This document shows positions 24,729-33,398 of a DNA stretch of 64,000 bases, piece after piece (positions within the stretch are counted from its first letter, which is position 1; each line of letters begins with the position of its first letter). The position numbers and the translations under genes were made by a program. Where the stretch lies: the NCBI GenBank assembly GCA_000381625.1, contig KB906767.1:4207357-4271356 (forward strand), written 5' to 3'. The notes beneath the pieces were generated by a model, which was not told where the DNA came from, ran no database searches, and saw only the letters and a program-made list of their open reading frames with translations. Source of the DNA: Bryobacterales bacterium KBS 96 (lineage in GTDB: Bacteria > Acidobacteriota > Terriglobia > Bryobacterales > Bryobacteraceae).

Positions 24729-25304
24729 ATGGAATGGACTCGATCAGAAACACTCGCTCTCGCTCAACAATCTTGCACGCTTTGCCACGGCATTGGATTG
24801 CGGCAAGGGCGATCGGAGGCGTCGACCCCCTGCCCCTGCGTTTTTCGCGCTATTTTTCGCACATGTTATGCAAAATTTAAAGAATGCTCCGATAAAGGAG
24901 GCCGCATTTCACAGGTATCTCTCGAGGCAAATTCAGGCCAACAGCGCAAATGCATGTTCGGCCTCAAGGATGAAGAATACAAGGCAGATTTCTGTCTGGT
25001 CAGCCGAAGAGTCCTGTCCCCCGGGGATCACCGGATCTTCACATTCCACTTCCTGTTAGGCGCGGACTGGAAGCTCTGCTGCCGCCGGCTTGGCATGGAT
25101 CGAGGATCGTTTTACCACGCCGTCTATCGTATTCAGGAGAGGCTAGGCCGGTACTATCGAGAGGTGCGGCCGTATCCTTTGTTTCCTGTGGACGAGTATT
25201 TTCATGGCGCCCGGCAGCCTGGCGGGAACGGCCCTTTGTTCCGGCTGGAACAGGGAACTCAACTCGGGAGACGCCTGCGGTTCCCGATAAAAAAAGCAGC
25301 CTAG
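24729..25304 (+). CDS. Cysteine-rich protein with sigma-like helix-turn-helix, unknown
   Basis: 191 residues. The N-terminus has a zinc-finger-like arrangement: CTLCHGIGL (a CxxCxGxG motif as in DnaJ fingers) followed by CPCVFRAIFRTCYAKFKEC. The C-terminal half carries an HTH resembling sigma region 4: DWKLCCRRLGMDRGSFYHAV followed by YRIQERLGRYY. It may be a transcription factor or a domesticated phage late regulator. No clear ribosome binding site precedes the ATG. It lies alone between the HTH gene and tadA in a repeat-rich zone. I do not recognise a named family. Confidence 0.55.
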   Translation: MEWTRSETLALAQQSCTLCHGIGLRQGRSEASTPCPCVFRAIFRTCYAKFKECSDKGGRISQVSLEANSGQQRKCMFGLKDEEYKADFCLVSRRVLSPGDHRIFTFHFLLGADWKLCCRRLGMDRGSFYHAVYRIQERLGRYYREVRPYPLFPVDEYFHGARQPGGNGPLFRLEQGTQLGRRLRFPIKKAA

Positions 25305-25380
25305 CGGCAACAGGAATCAGGTACTCAGGGAGATGGGGGTAGGCAGCCTGATTGCCGCCCCTGACTACCTGATCCCCTCG

Positions 25381-25848
25381 CTACCGCCGTTTTTCGAAAA
25401 AATTTGCCAGCAAGCTGCCTGCGTCGGCGGCGAGTAAACCTTCCTCCACTTGCAACCGGTGATTCAACAGCTCGGAATCGGCAAGGCGAAATTTGCTTCG
25501 GACGGCCCCGAAGCGAAGATCGCGGGCCGCGAACACCAATCTCTCGATTCGCGCCAGAACCAGGGCACCGGCACACATGACGCACGGCTCCAGCGTTACG
25601 TAAAGCACGGTCCCGGGCAGGCGGTAATTCTCAAGCTGGCCGGCCCCCGCCCGCAGGGCCTCCATTTCGGCGTGAGCCGTCGGATCGGCAGAGGCAACCG
25701 GCCGGTTACAACCTTCGCCCAGGATTCGACCGCCGCGAACCAGCACGGCGCCTACCGGCACTTCTCCGGCGCCCTCCGCTTTGCGGGCGAGATCCAGGGC
25801 CACGCGCATGAAGCGCCGGTCTTCCTCCGTAAAGGCGGGTTCTTTCAT
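25381..25848 (-). CDS. tadA: tRNA-specific adenosine deaminase
   Basis: 155-residue cytidine/deoxycytidylate-deaminase-fold enzyme that converts A34 to inosine in tRNA-Arg. The zinc and catalytic motifs are complete: AHAEMEAL (HAE) at about 58 and LEPCVMCAGAL (PCxxC) at about 88. The N-terminus EEDRRFMRVALDLARKA and VPVGAVLV are typical. Its ATG overlaps the stop of the TetR gene (ATGA), so the two are translationally coupled. Confidence 0.93.
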   Translation of the reverse strand: MKEPAFTEEDRRFMRVALDLARKAEGAGEVPVGAVLVRGGRILGEGCNRPVASADPTAHAEMEALRAGAGQLENYRLPGTVLYVTLEPCVMCAGALVLARIERLVFAARDLRFGAVRSKFRLADSELLNHRLQVEEGLLAADAGSLLANFFEKRR

Positions 25849-26633
25849 GAGTCCGGCTCAGCGGCTTTGGAGGCCTGCGCCTTTCGCGGCGGCGGTTCGA
25901 GGCCGATCATCAGGGAGTGAACCACGTCTTTCACAAACGCGGACCGGGTGAAGCCAAGGTCGTTGCCAAGCCCCTGAACGATGGAAATCCAGTACTGGCA
26001 AGCTCCAAACAGTAATACGGCGGATGCGCGCGGGTTCGCTTTTGGGTGGACCCGGCCAAGTTTCTGTTCGGCCGTGAGATAGGCCTCCAGCGCCGCAACG
26101 GATAAATGCGGTCCTTCTTTCCGTTCGTTCAGCCGCTGCCGGAATGCGTTCTGGAGCAGGGGATCAGCCGCTAGCGGAGCGAAAAGCGGCAACAGTTTTT
26201 CGAACCAGTAGAGAGCGCCTTCGACGACATCTGCCAGATTCGCGCGAACAGTGCGCCTCCCCGTAAGATGCTCAAGTCTGCGAAGCGGTTCGACGAACGG
26301 CGGCAGATACTCTTGCAGCAGGGCAAGGAATAGCTCGATCCGATCCGCGAAGTGGACGTACAGAGTGCCGTCTGCGACGCCTGCCTCGCGAGCGATTTCG
26401 CGCGTTGAAGCGCCCAGAAGCCCCTTTGTTTCCAAAGTTCTCCTGGCGGCCTCGAGGATCTGCTTGCGCGTGTCCTTCGGCCGCGAAACTGGTTCGCCGG
26501 TTTGTGCTTTCTGTTCGGAGATGAACCCATCATAGCGGCGCCGGCGGAATACAATGATGGAAAAAGTGAGCGCCCGCCCGGAATTTTTAAGATTTCGTGG
26601 AACAATTACTATCCCTGATTCGTTCAGTTCCAT
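25845..26633 (-). CDS. TetR-family transcriptional regulator
   Basis: 262 residues. The N-terminal HTH occupies about 53-100: TRKQILEAARRTLETKGLLG, ASTREIAREAGVADGTLYVH and FADRIELFLALLQEYL. The helical ligand domain follows. The first 48 residues are an unusual extension, but I see no other ATG, GTG or TTG in frame before the HTH, so the ATG at 26633 is used. It lies 7 nt from a perfect TetR-type palindrome and is divergent from the efflux operon, which it probably represses together with itself. Confidence 0.88.
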   Translation of the reverse strand: MELNESGIVIVPRNLKNSGRALTFSIIVFRRRRYDGFISEQKAQTGEPVSRPKDTRKQILEAARRTLETKGLLGASTREIAREAGVADGTLYVHFADRIELFLALLQEYLPPFVEPLRRLEHLTGRRTVRANLADVVEGALYWFEKLLPLFAPLAADPLLQNAFRQRLNERKEGPHLSVAALEAYLTAEQKLGRVHPKANPRASAVLLFGACQYWISIVQGLGNDLGFTRSAFVKDVVHSLMIGLEPPPRKAQASKAAEPDS

Positions 26634-26640
26634 AGATAAA

Positions 26641-26654
26641 TGAGCGGTCGCTCA
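26641..26654. promoter_or_regulatory. TetR-type operator TGAGCGGTCGCTCA
   Basis: Arms TGAGCG and CGCTCA are perfect inverted repeats around GT. It sits in the divergent 145-bp region between the TetR gene and the efflux operon, immediately next to the regulator start codon, so it should control at least the regulator and probably both directions. Confidence 0.7.
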
Positions 26655-26778
26655 GTCAGTCCCGGCCGGCGCGACTGTTGCTCTCCCCACTTGCCGGCCG
26701 GGCATTTGCTCAGATACGGCGTGGGGCGCAAAGTGGGGACTTGAGTTACCCTAGCTTCTAAAGGGATATGGGGATGGT

Positions 26779-27942
26779 ATGTTTCGCTATTTCTCACTTG
26801 CATTCAAGAACAGCGTTCGCAACAAGCGCCGCAGCATTCTGACGATTTCGAGCATCGCGGTTTCGTTATGCCTGCTGGGTTGCCTTTTGGCGATTTATCA
26901 AGCGCTCTTTCTGAAACAAGCGACGCCGGGACAAGCGCTCCGGTTAGTAGTGCGGCACCGGGTTTCGCTCGCTCAACCGCTGCCTTATTCCTATGAGGCC
27001 CAGATCAAACGTGTGTCGGGCGTTCGAGCCGTTTCAGTGTGGAACTGGTTTCAAGGCGTATATAAGGACAGCCGCGACCCCAAGAATTTTTTTGCGCGAT
27101 TCGCCGTGGAACCGAAACCATTCATGACGATACGAACGCAGATGGAAATGCCGGAAGATCAGCGGCACGCCTTTATCACGGATCAATCGGGGTGCGTCGT
27201 TTCGAAAGATCTGGCGGAAAAGCTGGGATTTAAGCTGGGCCAGCGGATTACGATAAAAGGCGACATCTATCCTGTCACTCTCGAGTTGACGATCGTCGGG
27301 ATTTTTGAAGATCCCGATGCGACAAACAGCCTGTTCTTCAACCAGGAGTATTTGCGGCAATTGCTGCCAGCGGGACGCCGCGACATGGAAAGCGTATTTG
27401 CGGTCCTGGCCGACAATACCGACGATGTGTCGCGGATCGCAAAGCAAGTCGACGCGATGTTCGAGAACTCGCCGTATCCGACTAAGTCGGAATCCGAGCA
27501 GCAATTCGCGCTGAGCTTCGTATCGTTTCTTGGCAATATCAAATTATTTTTGATGAGCATTTGTGGAGCGGTGATGTTTACGATTCTGCTGGTTTCCGGG
27601 AACACGATGGCGATGTCGGTACGCGAGCGGATCAAGGAAGTCGGCGTCCTCAAAACACTGGGCTTCACGAACGAAGCGATCCTGGGCATCATTATCGGCG
27701 AGGCGGCCACAATCGGATTGATCGGCGGGGTGGTGGGAGTGGTTTTGGCAAGCGTTGTGACGGGCGTGGTGGGCAAGGCGGGCGAGACCTATTTCAACCA
27801 GCTTCACGCTCTATCGATTACGCCGGGAGTGGGCGCAATATGCCTGGCAGTGGCGCTTCTGATCGGGGTTGTCAGTTCATTCATCCCGGCGTTCAACGCC
27901 GCGCGAACGAACATTCTCGATTCTCTGAGATACGCAGGATAA
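26779..27942 (+). CDS. ABC transporter permease (FtsX/MacB type)
   Basis: 387-residue inner-membrane protein. TM1 is at about 20-42 (ILTISSIAVSLCLLGCLLAI), followed by a periplasmic MacB-PCD-like domain and three C-terminal TM helices around the FtsX block (SVRERIKEVGVLKTLGFTNE). The ending SSFIPAFNAARTNILDSLRY is standard. It is the first gene of a four-gene efflux operon after the TetR operator; the second permease follows after 43 nt. Confidence 0.88.
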   Translation: MFRYFSLAFKNSVRNKRRSILTISSIAVSLCLLGCLLAIYQALFLKQATPGQALRLVVRHRVSLAQPLPYSYEAQIKRVSGVRAVSVWNWFQGVYKDSRDPKNFFARFAVEPKPFMTIRTQMEMPEDQRHAFITDQSGCVVSKDLAEKLGFKLGQRITIKGDIYPVTLELTIVGIFEDPDATNSLFFNQEYLRQLLPAGRRDMESVFAVLADNTDDVSRIAKQVDAMFENSPYPTKSESEQQFALSFVSFLGNIKLFLMSICGAVMFTILLVSGNTMAMSVRERIKEVGVLKTLGFTNEAILGIIIGEAATIGLIGGVVGVVLASVVTGVVGKAGETYFNQLHALSITPGVGAICLAVALLIGVVSSFIPAFNAARTNILDSLRYAG

Positions 27943-27985
27943 CGGACCGGGAGATCCAGTCTTGGCGAGCTAAACGGAGCACTCA

Positions 27986-29149
27986 ATGGCGATTCCTATT
28001 TCTTACAACGTGCGGAATCTGATTGTCCGCAAGACGACGACTCTCATGACCGCGATCGGCATCGCTCTGACGGTGGCGGTGCTGGCCGCAGTGTTCGCAC
28101 TTGTGAACGGCCTGCGCACGGCCTTCGCCGCGACGGGAGATCCGCTGCACGTTCTCGTGATGCGCCAAGGCGGCAATGCCGAGTTAACCAGTGTCGTGAC
28201 GCAGCAGAGTTTTCAGATCATCAAATCGTCTCCGGGCATCGCCAAAGGCCCGGACGGACAGCCGATGGCATCGCTTGAAATCGTATCCGTCATCAACCTG
28301 ACTAGTCCGGAGAATCCTAACGGGATGAACGTGACTCTGCGCGGCCTTTCGCAGCGGGGGATTGATATGCGTCATCTGAAGGTTGTGGAAGGCCGATGGT
28401 TCACTCCGGGAAAACGCGAAGTGGTGGTGGGCAAATCCGTGGAGAAGCGATATCCGAATGCGCAGATCGGTAAACAACTGAGGTTCGGCAAGGGCTATTG
28501 GACAGTGGTTGGCGTGATGGACGGCGGGCAGAGCGCCTTCAATAGCGAGATATGGGGCGATGCGAGCCAGGTGGCCTCGGATTTCAACCGGCCGGACGCG
28601 CTCAGTTCCGTGCTGCTGCAGGCGGACAACGAAGTGGCGGTGCAGTCGCTGATTAACTCGCTCGAATCGGACCGGCGGCTGGTGGTGACGGCGATGACAG
28701 AGAGAGCGTATTACGAAGCGCAGACGATTTCCTCGGCGCCGATTCAATATTTGGGCATTTTCGTGTCGATCATCATGGCGGTCGGCAGTTGTTTCGCGGC
28801 GATGAATACGATGTATGCGGCCGTGGCGCGGCGCTCAACCGAGATTGGCACATTGCGTGTGCTTGGATTCACGAGAGGCAGCATTCTTTTCAGCTTCTTT
28901 CTGGAGTCGGTTCTTCTTTCACTGGTGGGAGGCGCGATAGGCGTCCTGCTGGTTTTGCCTCTGAACAATGTGACAACAGGAATCGGCAGCTTCATTACGT
29001 TCAGCGAGATCGCATTCAACTTCCATGTGGGACCGCGGATCATGATTGAAGGCATTGTGTTCGCGCTGATCATGGGCGCAGTGGGCGGCCTTCTGCCGGC
29101 GCGCCAGGCGGCAAAGAAGGAGATTCTGACGGCCCTGCGCGAAGTGTAG
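27986..29149 (+). CDS. ABC transporter permease (FtsX/MacB type), second copy
   Basis: 387 residues, the same length and layout as the preceding permease: TM1 at about 17-37, periplasmic domain, then [20 protein letters not shown] and C-terminal TM helices ending [20 protein letters not shown]. The two probably form a heterodimer served by the ATPase at 30539. They are diverged duplicates rather than a recent duplication, as the residue identity looks low. Confidence 0.88.
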   Translation: MAIPISYNVRNLIVRKTTTLMTAIGIALTVAVLAAVFALVNGLRTAFAATGDPLHVLVMRQGGNAELTSVVTQQSFQIIKSSPGIAKGPDGQPMASLEIVSVINLTSPENPNGMNVTLRGLSQRGIDMRHLKVVEGRWFTPGKREVVVGKSVEKRYPNAQIGKQLRFGKGYWTVVGVMDGGQSAFNSEIWGDASQVASDFNRPDALSSVLLQADNEVAVQSLINSLESDRRLVVTAMTERAYYEAQTISSAPIQYLGIFVSIIMAVGSCFAAMNTMYAAVARRSTEIGTLRVLGFTRGSILFSFFLESVLLSLVGGAIGVLLVLPLNNVTTGIGSFITFSEIAFNFHVGPRIMIEGIVFALIMGAVGGLLPARQAAKKEILTALREV

Positions 29150-29162
29150 GAGAGCCAAGCGG

Positions 29163-30509
29163 GTGCAGACCATGGAAACGGAACTAAAGAGTTTAAAGAT
29201 CGACCGTTCGGCGCGGCGCCAGAACGACGGCAATCCGGCGATTAAGTGGATTGTGATCGCTGTCATCGTGGTGGTGGTTTTGGCGGCCGGAATATTCGCT
29301 TACCAGAAGGCGACCGCCGCTATTCCGGTGCGGATCGTCCGGGTGAAATCGCCGATGGCGACGTCCGCCGCGGGGCAACAGGTGGTATTGACCGCCACCG
29401 GCTACATCATTGCGGCGCATAAGATCGAGGTGGCCTCTAAAGTAGTGGGGCGCGTTGCGTGGATCGGCGTCGATAAAGGTGACAAAGTGAAAGCCGGCCA
29501 AGTGCTTGTGCGGTTGGAAGACCAGGAATACCGCGCTCAGGTCGATCAGGCAAAGGGCCAGCTTGCGAATCTCGAAGCGAAGCTTCAAGAAGATTTGAAC
29601 GGATCGCGGCCCGAAGAAATCGCCAAGGCGCGCGCGGATGTGAACGAAGCCCGCGCGGATCTCGAAAACAACCAGGTGACTCTGAAGCGAACCAAGTCTC
29701 TGGTGGGCGATGGAGTGATGGCGCGGCAGTCGCTCGACGACGCGCAGGCCAAATACGACAGCGCCGTGGCGCACGTCAAGAGTCTGCAGCACACGCTGGA
29801 TCTCGCCGTCCTGGGCCCGCGCCAGGAGGAGATCAATCAGGTAAGAGGACAAATCGAGCAGGCAAAGGGACAGCTCGCTTACGCGCAAACACAGTTGGAC
29901 GACACGGTGATCGCTGCGCCCGTGACGGGGACGATTCTCGATCGCAATGTAGAGAAAGGCGAATTTGTCACCACTGGATTTGTCGGGGATAAAGGCGCGA
30001 AGGGCTATATCGTGACGATGGCGAATCTGAAGGACCTCGAAGCCGAGCTCGATATCAGCGAAGGCGATTTCCCGAAATTGGGCCCGCAGCAAAAAGGCGT
30101 GATCACCACGGATGCGTATCCGGACCGTAAATATCAAGGCATCATCGATCAGGTTTCGCCCGAAGCGGATCGCGCAAAAGCGACGATACAGGTGAAGGTG
30201 AAAGTTCTGGATCCCGACGATTACCTTCGACCGGACATGAATGCGACGGTAAATTTCTATAACGATGCGAAGCCCGACGAAGCCGCGGCCGAGGCGGGCC
30301 GCGTGGTTGTGATCCCGCCGAGCGCCATACAAAACGGAACGGTATTTGTAGCTCTCAACGGCCGGGCGAAGAAGATTGCGGTAAAGACAGGCGGCACAAC
30401 AGCGCAGGGTGTGCTCATTCAGAGCGGCCTGAGCGGCGGCGAGGATCTGATCGTGAATCCGCCGGCCGATTTAAAGGATGGACAGCGCATCGAGGCGAAG
30501 CAGCAATAG
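29163..30509 (+). CDS. Membrane-fusion (HlyD/MacA-type) adaptor
   Basis: 448-residue periplasmic adaptor of the efflux pump. One N-terminal TM ([20 protein letters not shown]), a lipoyl half-motif, a long coiled-coil hairpin ([20 protein letters not shown] to [18 protein letters not shown]), the second lipoyl half ([20 protein letters not shown]) and a beta-barrel domain. GTG 29163 is chosen as its spacing to AGGAG (29149-29153) is right; ATG 29172 is also possible. It should link the permeases to an outer-membrane channel that is not encoded here. Confidence 0.9.
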   Translation: MQTMETELKSLKIDRSARRQNDGNPAIKWIVIAVIVVVVLAAGIFAYQKATAAIPVRIVRVKSPMATSAAGQQVVLTATGYIIAAHKIEVASKVVGRVAWIGVDKGDKVKAGQVLVRLEDQEYRAQVDQAKGQLANLEAKLQEDLNGSRPEEIAKARADVNEARADLENNQVTLKRTKSLVGDGVMARQSLDDAQAKYDSAVAHVKSLQHTLDLAVLGPRQEEINQVRGQIEQAKGQLAYAQTQLDDTVIAAPVTGTILDRNVEKGEFVTTGFVGDKGAKGYIVTMANLKDLEAELDISEGDFPKLGPQQKGVITTDAYPDRKYQGIIDQVSPEADRAKATIQVKVKVLDPDDYLRPDMNATVNFYNDAKPDEAAAEAGRVVVIPPSAIQNGTVFVALNGRAKKIAVKTGGTTAQGVLIQSGLSGGEDLIVNPPADLKDGQRIEAKQQ

Positions 30510-30538
30510 CGGACGGGGACGAAAGGACAAACAGGACA

Positions 30539-31264
30539 ATGGGCGACACGGTGATCCGCACTCGTAAATTAAGCAAGGAATATGCGCGCGACGAATTTAA
30601 GGTGATGGCGCTCGATGAAGTGGATATCGATATCGACCGCGGCGACTTCGTGGCGCTGATGGGTCCGTCGGGTTCGGGCAAATCCACGCTGCTTCATCTC
30701 ATTGCGGCAATGGATCGTCCAACCGGCGGCGATATCGAAGTGCTTGGCGCCAATCTGCGCCAGTTCTCGGATAAGCAGATCGCACACTGGCGTAACGAGC
30801 ATATCGGTTTCATTTTCCAGTCGTTCAACCTGATTCCGGTGCTGACTGGCCTCGAAAACGTGGAACTACCGCTCAAGCTGACCAATCTTCCGAAAAAGGA
30901 GCGCATTGAGCACGCGGCCACGGCGCTGAAACTGGTCGGCCTAGGAGACCGGTTGGGCCATCTGCCCAAGCAGCTCTCCGGCGGACAGGAACAACGAGTG
31001 GCGATCGCGCGCGCGATTGTGACCGATCCGGATCTGATCCTTGCGGACGAGCCGACCGGAAACTTGGACGCAGCCGCCGCGGAAGACGTGTTGACGATGT
31101 TGTCGCGCCTGAACAAAGAATTCGGCAAGACCGTTGTGATGGTGACGCACGATCCGCACGCCGCACGATTCGCGACGACCATCCGCCACCTGGAGAAAGG
31201 GAGACTTCTGCCGGTGGGAGCGCTGCCGGCGGACTGGGCCTCGGCCATCTCGGTCAGGAACTGA
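30539..31264 (+). CDS. ABC transporter ATP-binding protein (MacB/LolD type)
   Basis: 241 residues. Walker [10 protein letters not shown] (about 41), Q-loop [14 protein letters not shown], signature [15 protein letters not shown] (about 145), Walker [13 protein letters not shown] and the switch histidine in [12 protein letters not shown] are all present. The signature has QEQR where QQQR is usual. It closes the operon and powers the two permeases. Confidence 0.93.
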   Translation: MGDTVIRTRKLSKEYARDEFKVMALDEVDIDIDRGDFVALMGPSGSGKSTLLHLIAAMDRPTGGDIEVLGANLRQFSDKQIAHWRNEHIGFIFQSFNLIPVLTGLENVELPLKLTNLPKKERIEHAATALKLVGLGDRLGHLPKQLSGGQEQRVAIARAIVTDPDLILADEPTGNLDAAAAEDVLTMLSRLNKEFGKTVVMVTHDPHAARFATTIRHLEKGRLLPVGALPADWASAISVRN

Positions 31265-31328
31265 GTAGGGTTTCAAGAGCCTGCCGTGCATCGGGAACAT
31301 ACCGTGCCGTTGAAAGCATCACCGGTAC

Positions 31329-31366
31329 TTTGGCCACCGCAGCCCCAAAGGGCTGCGGTGGCCAAA
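31329..31366. terminator. 17-bp perfect hairpin after the efflux operon
   Basis: Arms 31329-31345 and 31350-31366 are perfectly complementary with a CAAA loop, 65 bp after the ATPase stop. The stem ends in TTT/AAA, but there is no long U-tract, so it may be a bidirectional terminator or a repeat. It is the strongest single stem in the window. Confidence 0.55.
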
Positions 31367-31485
31367 GGCGGATCGAAACCCGTGGGCTCAACTACGCTTT
31401 GGGCTTTGATTCCTGGCCTCCTCCCGCGTAAGCTGCCGAATTCGCGTTCGGAATCCATAGAGCGTCCACGAGAGCTGATTGGCGC

Positions 31486-31953
31486 ATGCAAACAGCCCAG
31501 CGTAGAATGTCAAAAATGGCGACGTCTTACCTGGTTTCCTGCGTGTCTCGAAAAAGGGCCGGCCCGGTGCCCGCCGAAGCATTATACATTTCTGATTGGT
31601 TTACTAAGGCGCGAGCGTACGTTCATGCTCATCTCCGCCCCGGTGACCAATGGTTTATCCTCTCTGCGGAGCATCACCTGCTTGAGCCAACTCGTGTCGT
31701 CGCCCACTATGACAAAAGTCTGGGCACAATGTCAAAAGTTGAGCGACAGGAATGGGGTCGAAAAATAGTCAAGCAACTGATTCCCAGACTGTCTCGCGGA
31801 GATAACGTGACCATCTTGGCAGGATCTCTCTACAGGGCCAGCTTCGTTCCAATGCTTCTCGCGGAAGGTTATGAAGTGACCGTTCCTATGGAGAAGCTGC
31901 CCATCGGCAGGCAACTGGCGTGGCTAAGGATGCATCTAGGGGCCGAAGCCTAA
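31486..31953 (+). CDS. DUF6884-like protein
   Basis: 155 residues. Features of the DUF6884 family as I remember it: an N-terminal strand with SCVSRKR, the PAEALYISDWFTKARAYV segment, WFILSAEHHLLEPTRVVAHY (an ILSAxxxLLxP motif) and later VTILAGSLYRASFVPMLL. The fold and reaction are not known to me. Starts at 31486, 31507 and 31516 are all possible. The stop overlaps the start of the next gene (TAATG), so the two work together or at least are made together. Confidence 0.65.
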   Translation: MQTAQRRMSKMATSYLVSCVSRKRAGPVPAEALYISDWFTKARAYVHAHLRPGDQWFILSAEHHLLEPTRVVAHYDKSLGTMSKVERQEWGRKIVKQLIPRLSRGDNVTILAGSLYRASFVPMLLAEGYEVTVPMEKLPIGRQLAWLRMHLGAEA

Positions 31954-32654
31954 TGATCAATCGCCTCGATCATCTGGGTCGCTTGTATGGGCTCCTCGAC
32001 ATATTGGATTCAAAGCTGGGTGGCAAGCGGAGACTCTCTGATTGTGACGGAAGAATGAAATGGCCGGTCCGTGGTGTTTATTTCTTCTTCGAACGCGGGG
32101 AGTTGCGATCTGACTCCGGAACAGGCCTTAGGGTGGTCCGTGTCGGTACTCATGGAGTATCGGCAGGCTCAAGGTCTTCTCTGTGGCGTCGTCTGGCGCA
32201 ACACCGAGGAAATCGGGATGGGCTAGCAGGGAATCATCGCGGTTCCGTATTTCGCGTCCTTATCGGAGCCGCTTTGAGTGCGAGAGATCGTGAACTGGAA
32301 ACCCCGACGTGGGGACATGGCCAGTCCGCGCCGCGGGCGGTCCGCGATGCTGAAGAGAAGCTCGAACGAGCAGTGAGTGCTTACATCGGGGTCATGCCAT
32401 TCCTCTGGCTTAAGATTGACGATGATCCTTCGCCGACCAGCCTTCGCGCGTATGTAGAGCGAAACTCAATTGCGTTGCTCAGCAACGCCTCGTGTTCCTC
32501 GGCGCCGCTGGACTCCGCGTCAGAGCAATGGCTCGGGCGCGATTGCCCGAATGTGAAGGTTGTAGAGTCCGGGCTGTGGAACCAGCGAAATGTCGGCGAT
32601 CGGTATGACTCGGAATTCCTTCAAGTTTTTGGAGCTAAAATCGCTAGCATTTGA
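31953..32654 (+). CDS. GIY-YIG-like nuclease domain protein
   Basis: 233 residues. A divergent GIY-YIG module is read at GVYFFFERGELR (GVY at 41-43), then GLRVVRVGTHGVSAGSRSSL (VG at 64-65 in place of YIG) and LWRRLAQHRG, where an Arg corresponds to the usual catalytic arginine. The remainder is unknown, with an acidic candidate in ALSARDRELETP. ATG 31953 overlaps the stop of the DUF6884-like gene. A nuclease paired with a small partner invites comparison with defence or toxin modules, but nothing here proves that. Confidence 0.62.
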   Translation: MINRLDHLGRLYGLLDILDSKLGGKRRLSDCDGRMKWPVRGVYFFFERGELRSDSGTGLRVVRVGTHGVSAGSRSSLWRRLAQHRGNRDGLAGNHRGSVFRVLIGAALSARDRELETPTWGHGQSAPRAVRDAEEKLERAVSAYIGVMPFLWLKIDDDPSPTSLRAYVERNSIALLSNASCSSAPLDSASEQWLGRDCPNVKVVESGLWNQRNVGDRYDSEFLQVFGAKIASI

Positions 32655-32820
32655 GCGGGGTTGGGGATGCTCCATGCACAAGTAGGGAAACCGCAGATGC
32701 TTGATTCCGCCGTTTGAACGCAATTCATCGCTAAAGCGCCTACGGTGGTCGTAGCGGGTTATCTCGAGTCGACCGGGTAGTTACAGTTGCTACGTGGTTG
32801 GCCTTACGCCGAATGTGCTC

Positions 32821-33123
32821 TCACGAACGCGCTCCGATCACCGCGCTGCACGATTCCGCCGTCGACGGATCCACCACCTCTGTGATCACTGCAATGGAGT
32901 CGGCCGCGAAGCCTCCTAACCGCGCGTGTTCGCGGATCACCTCTTCGTTCGATGCGATGAAGACACAATAGACCTTATTTGGTGTTACGAAGGTTTCCAG
33001 CCACTGGATTTGCGGTCCAAGATCGCGGAGCACCGCACAAGACGTCTGCGAAGCCGCCTGAAGTTGCTGCGGTGTCAGGTCACCAGCGCCGGGCATGGTC
33101 CTTTCAATCATGTACTTAGGCAT
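32821..33123 (-). CDS. DUF4242-like small protein
   Basis: 100 residues beginning MPKYMIERTMPGAGDLTPQQ, with IQWLETFVTPNKVYCVFIAS and NEEVIREHARLGGFAADSI. This is the ferredoxin-like pattern of the DUF4242/nickel-binding family. The start is set at 33123, preceded by AAAGGA 9 nt upstream on the - strand; the longer frame to 33162 lacks support. It is convergent with the GIY-YIG gene and not clearly linked to either neighbour. Confidence 0.75.
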   Translation of the reverse strand: MPKYMIERTMPGAGDLTPQQLQAASQTSCAVLRDLGPQIQWLETFVTPNKVYCVFIASNEEVIREHARLGGFAADSIAVITEVVDPSTAESCSAVIGARS

Positions 33124-33398
33124 CAATTCGTTTCCTTTCAGAGGTGTGCGCGATTGTAGCACTCCGAATGAGTTTCTTTACATCGGTAGTCTGGTCGGGG
33201 CGAGGCAAGATGCGGTTTGAAGAAAGCCGAATGTGAACAGATTTAGGTGCGCGATGAAAGATTGTCGTCAGTTTGTTGTCTAGATTCTTGTCTGGCTTCT
33301 GAAAGAACATCCGGCCGGCGGAATAGCAGGACTACTCCCGGAGCGTCTGTCACGGCCACCACTCCTTAGAAAACATCCCTGGGCTAGGTGGATACGGT
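33124..33398. other. Intergenic stretch next to the IS110 element
   Basis: 275 bp between the DUF4242-like gene and the transposase stop; it should include the transposase-downstream end of the insertion sequence. No inverted repeats or gene were seen, consistent with IS110 elements, which usually lack terminal inverted repeats. Confidence 0.4.

Noticed and set aside
29193-30332. 379-codon frame on the - strand
   Set aside because: Antisense to the membrane-fusion adaptor; His/Arg-rich and without family features.
31486-32654. Calling the DUF6884/GIY-YIG pair a proven defence system
   Set aside because: There is no known defence gene beside it, and the nuclease motif is divergent; kept only as a hypothesis.
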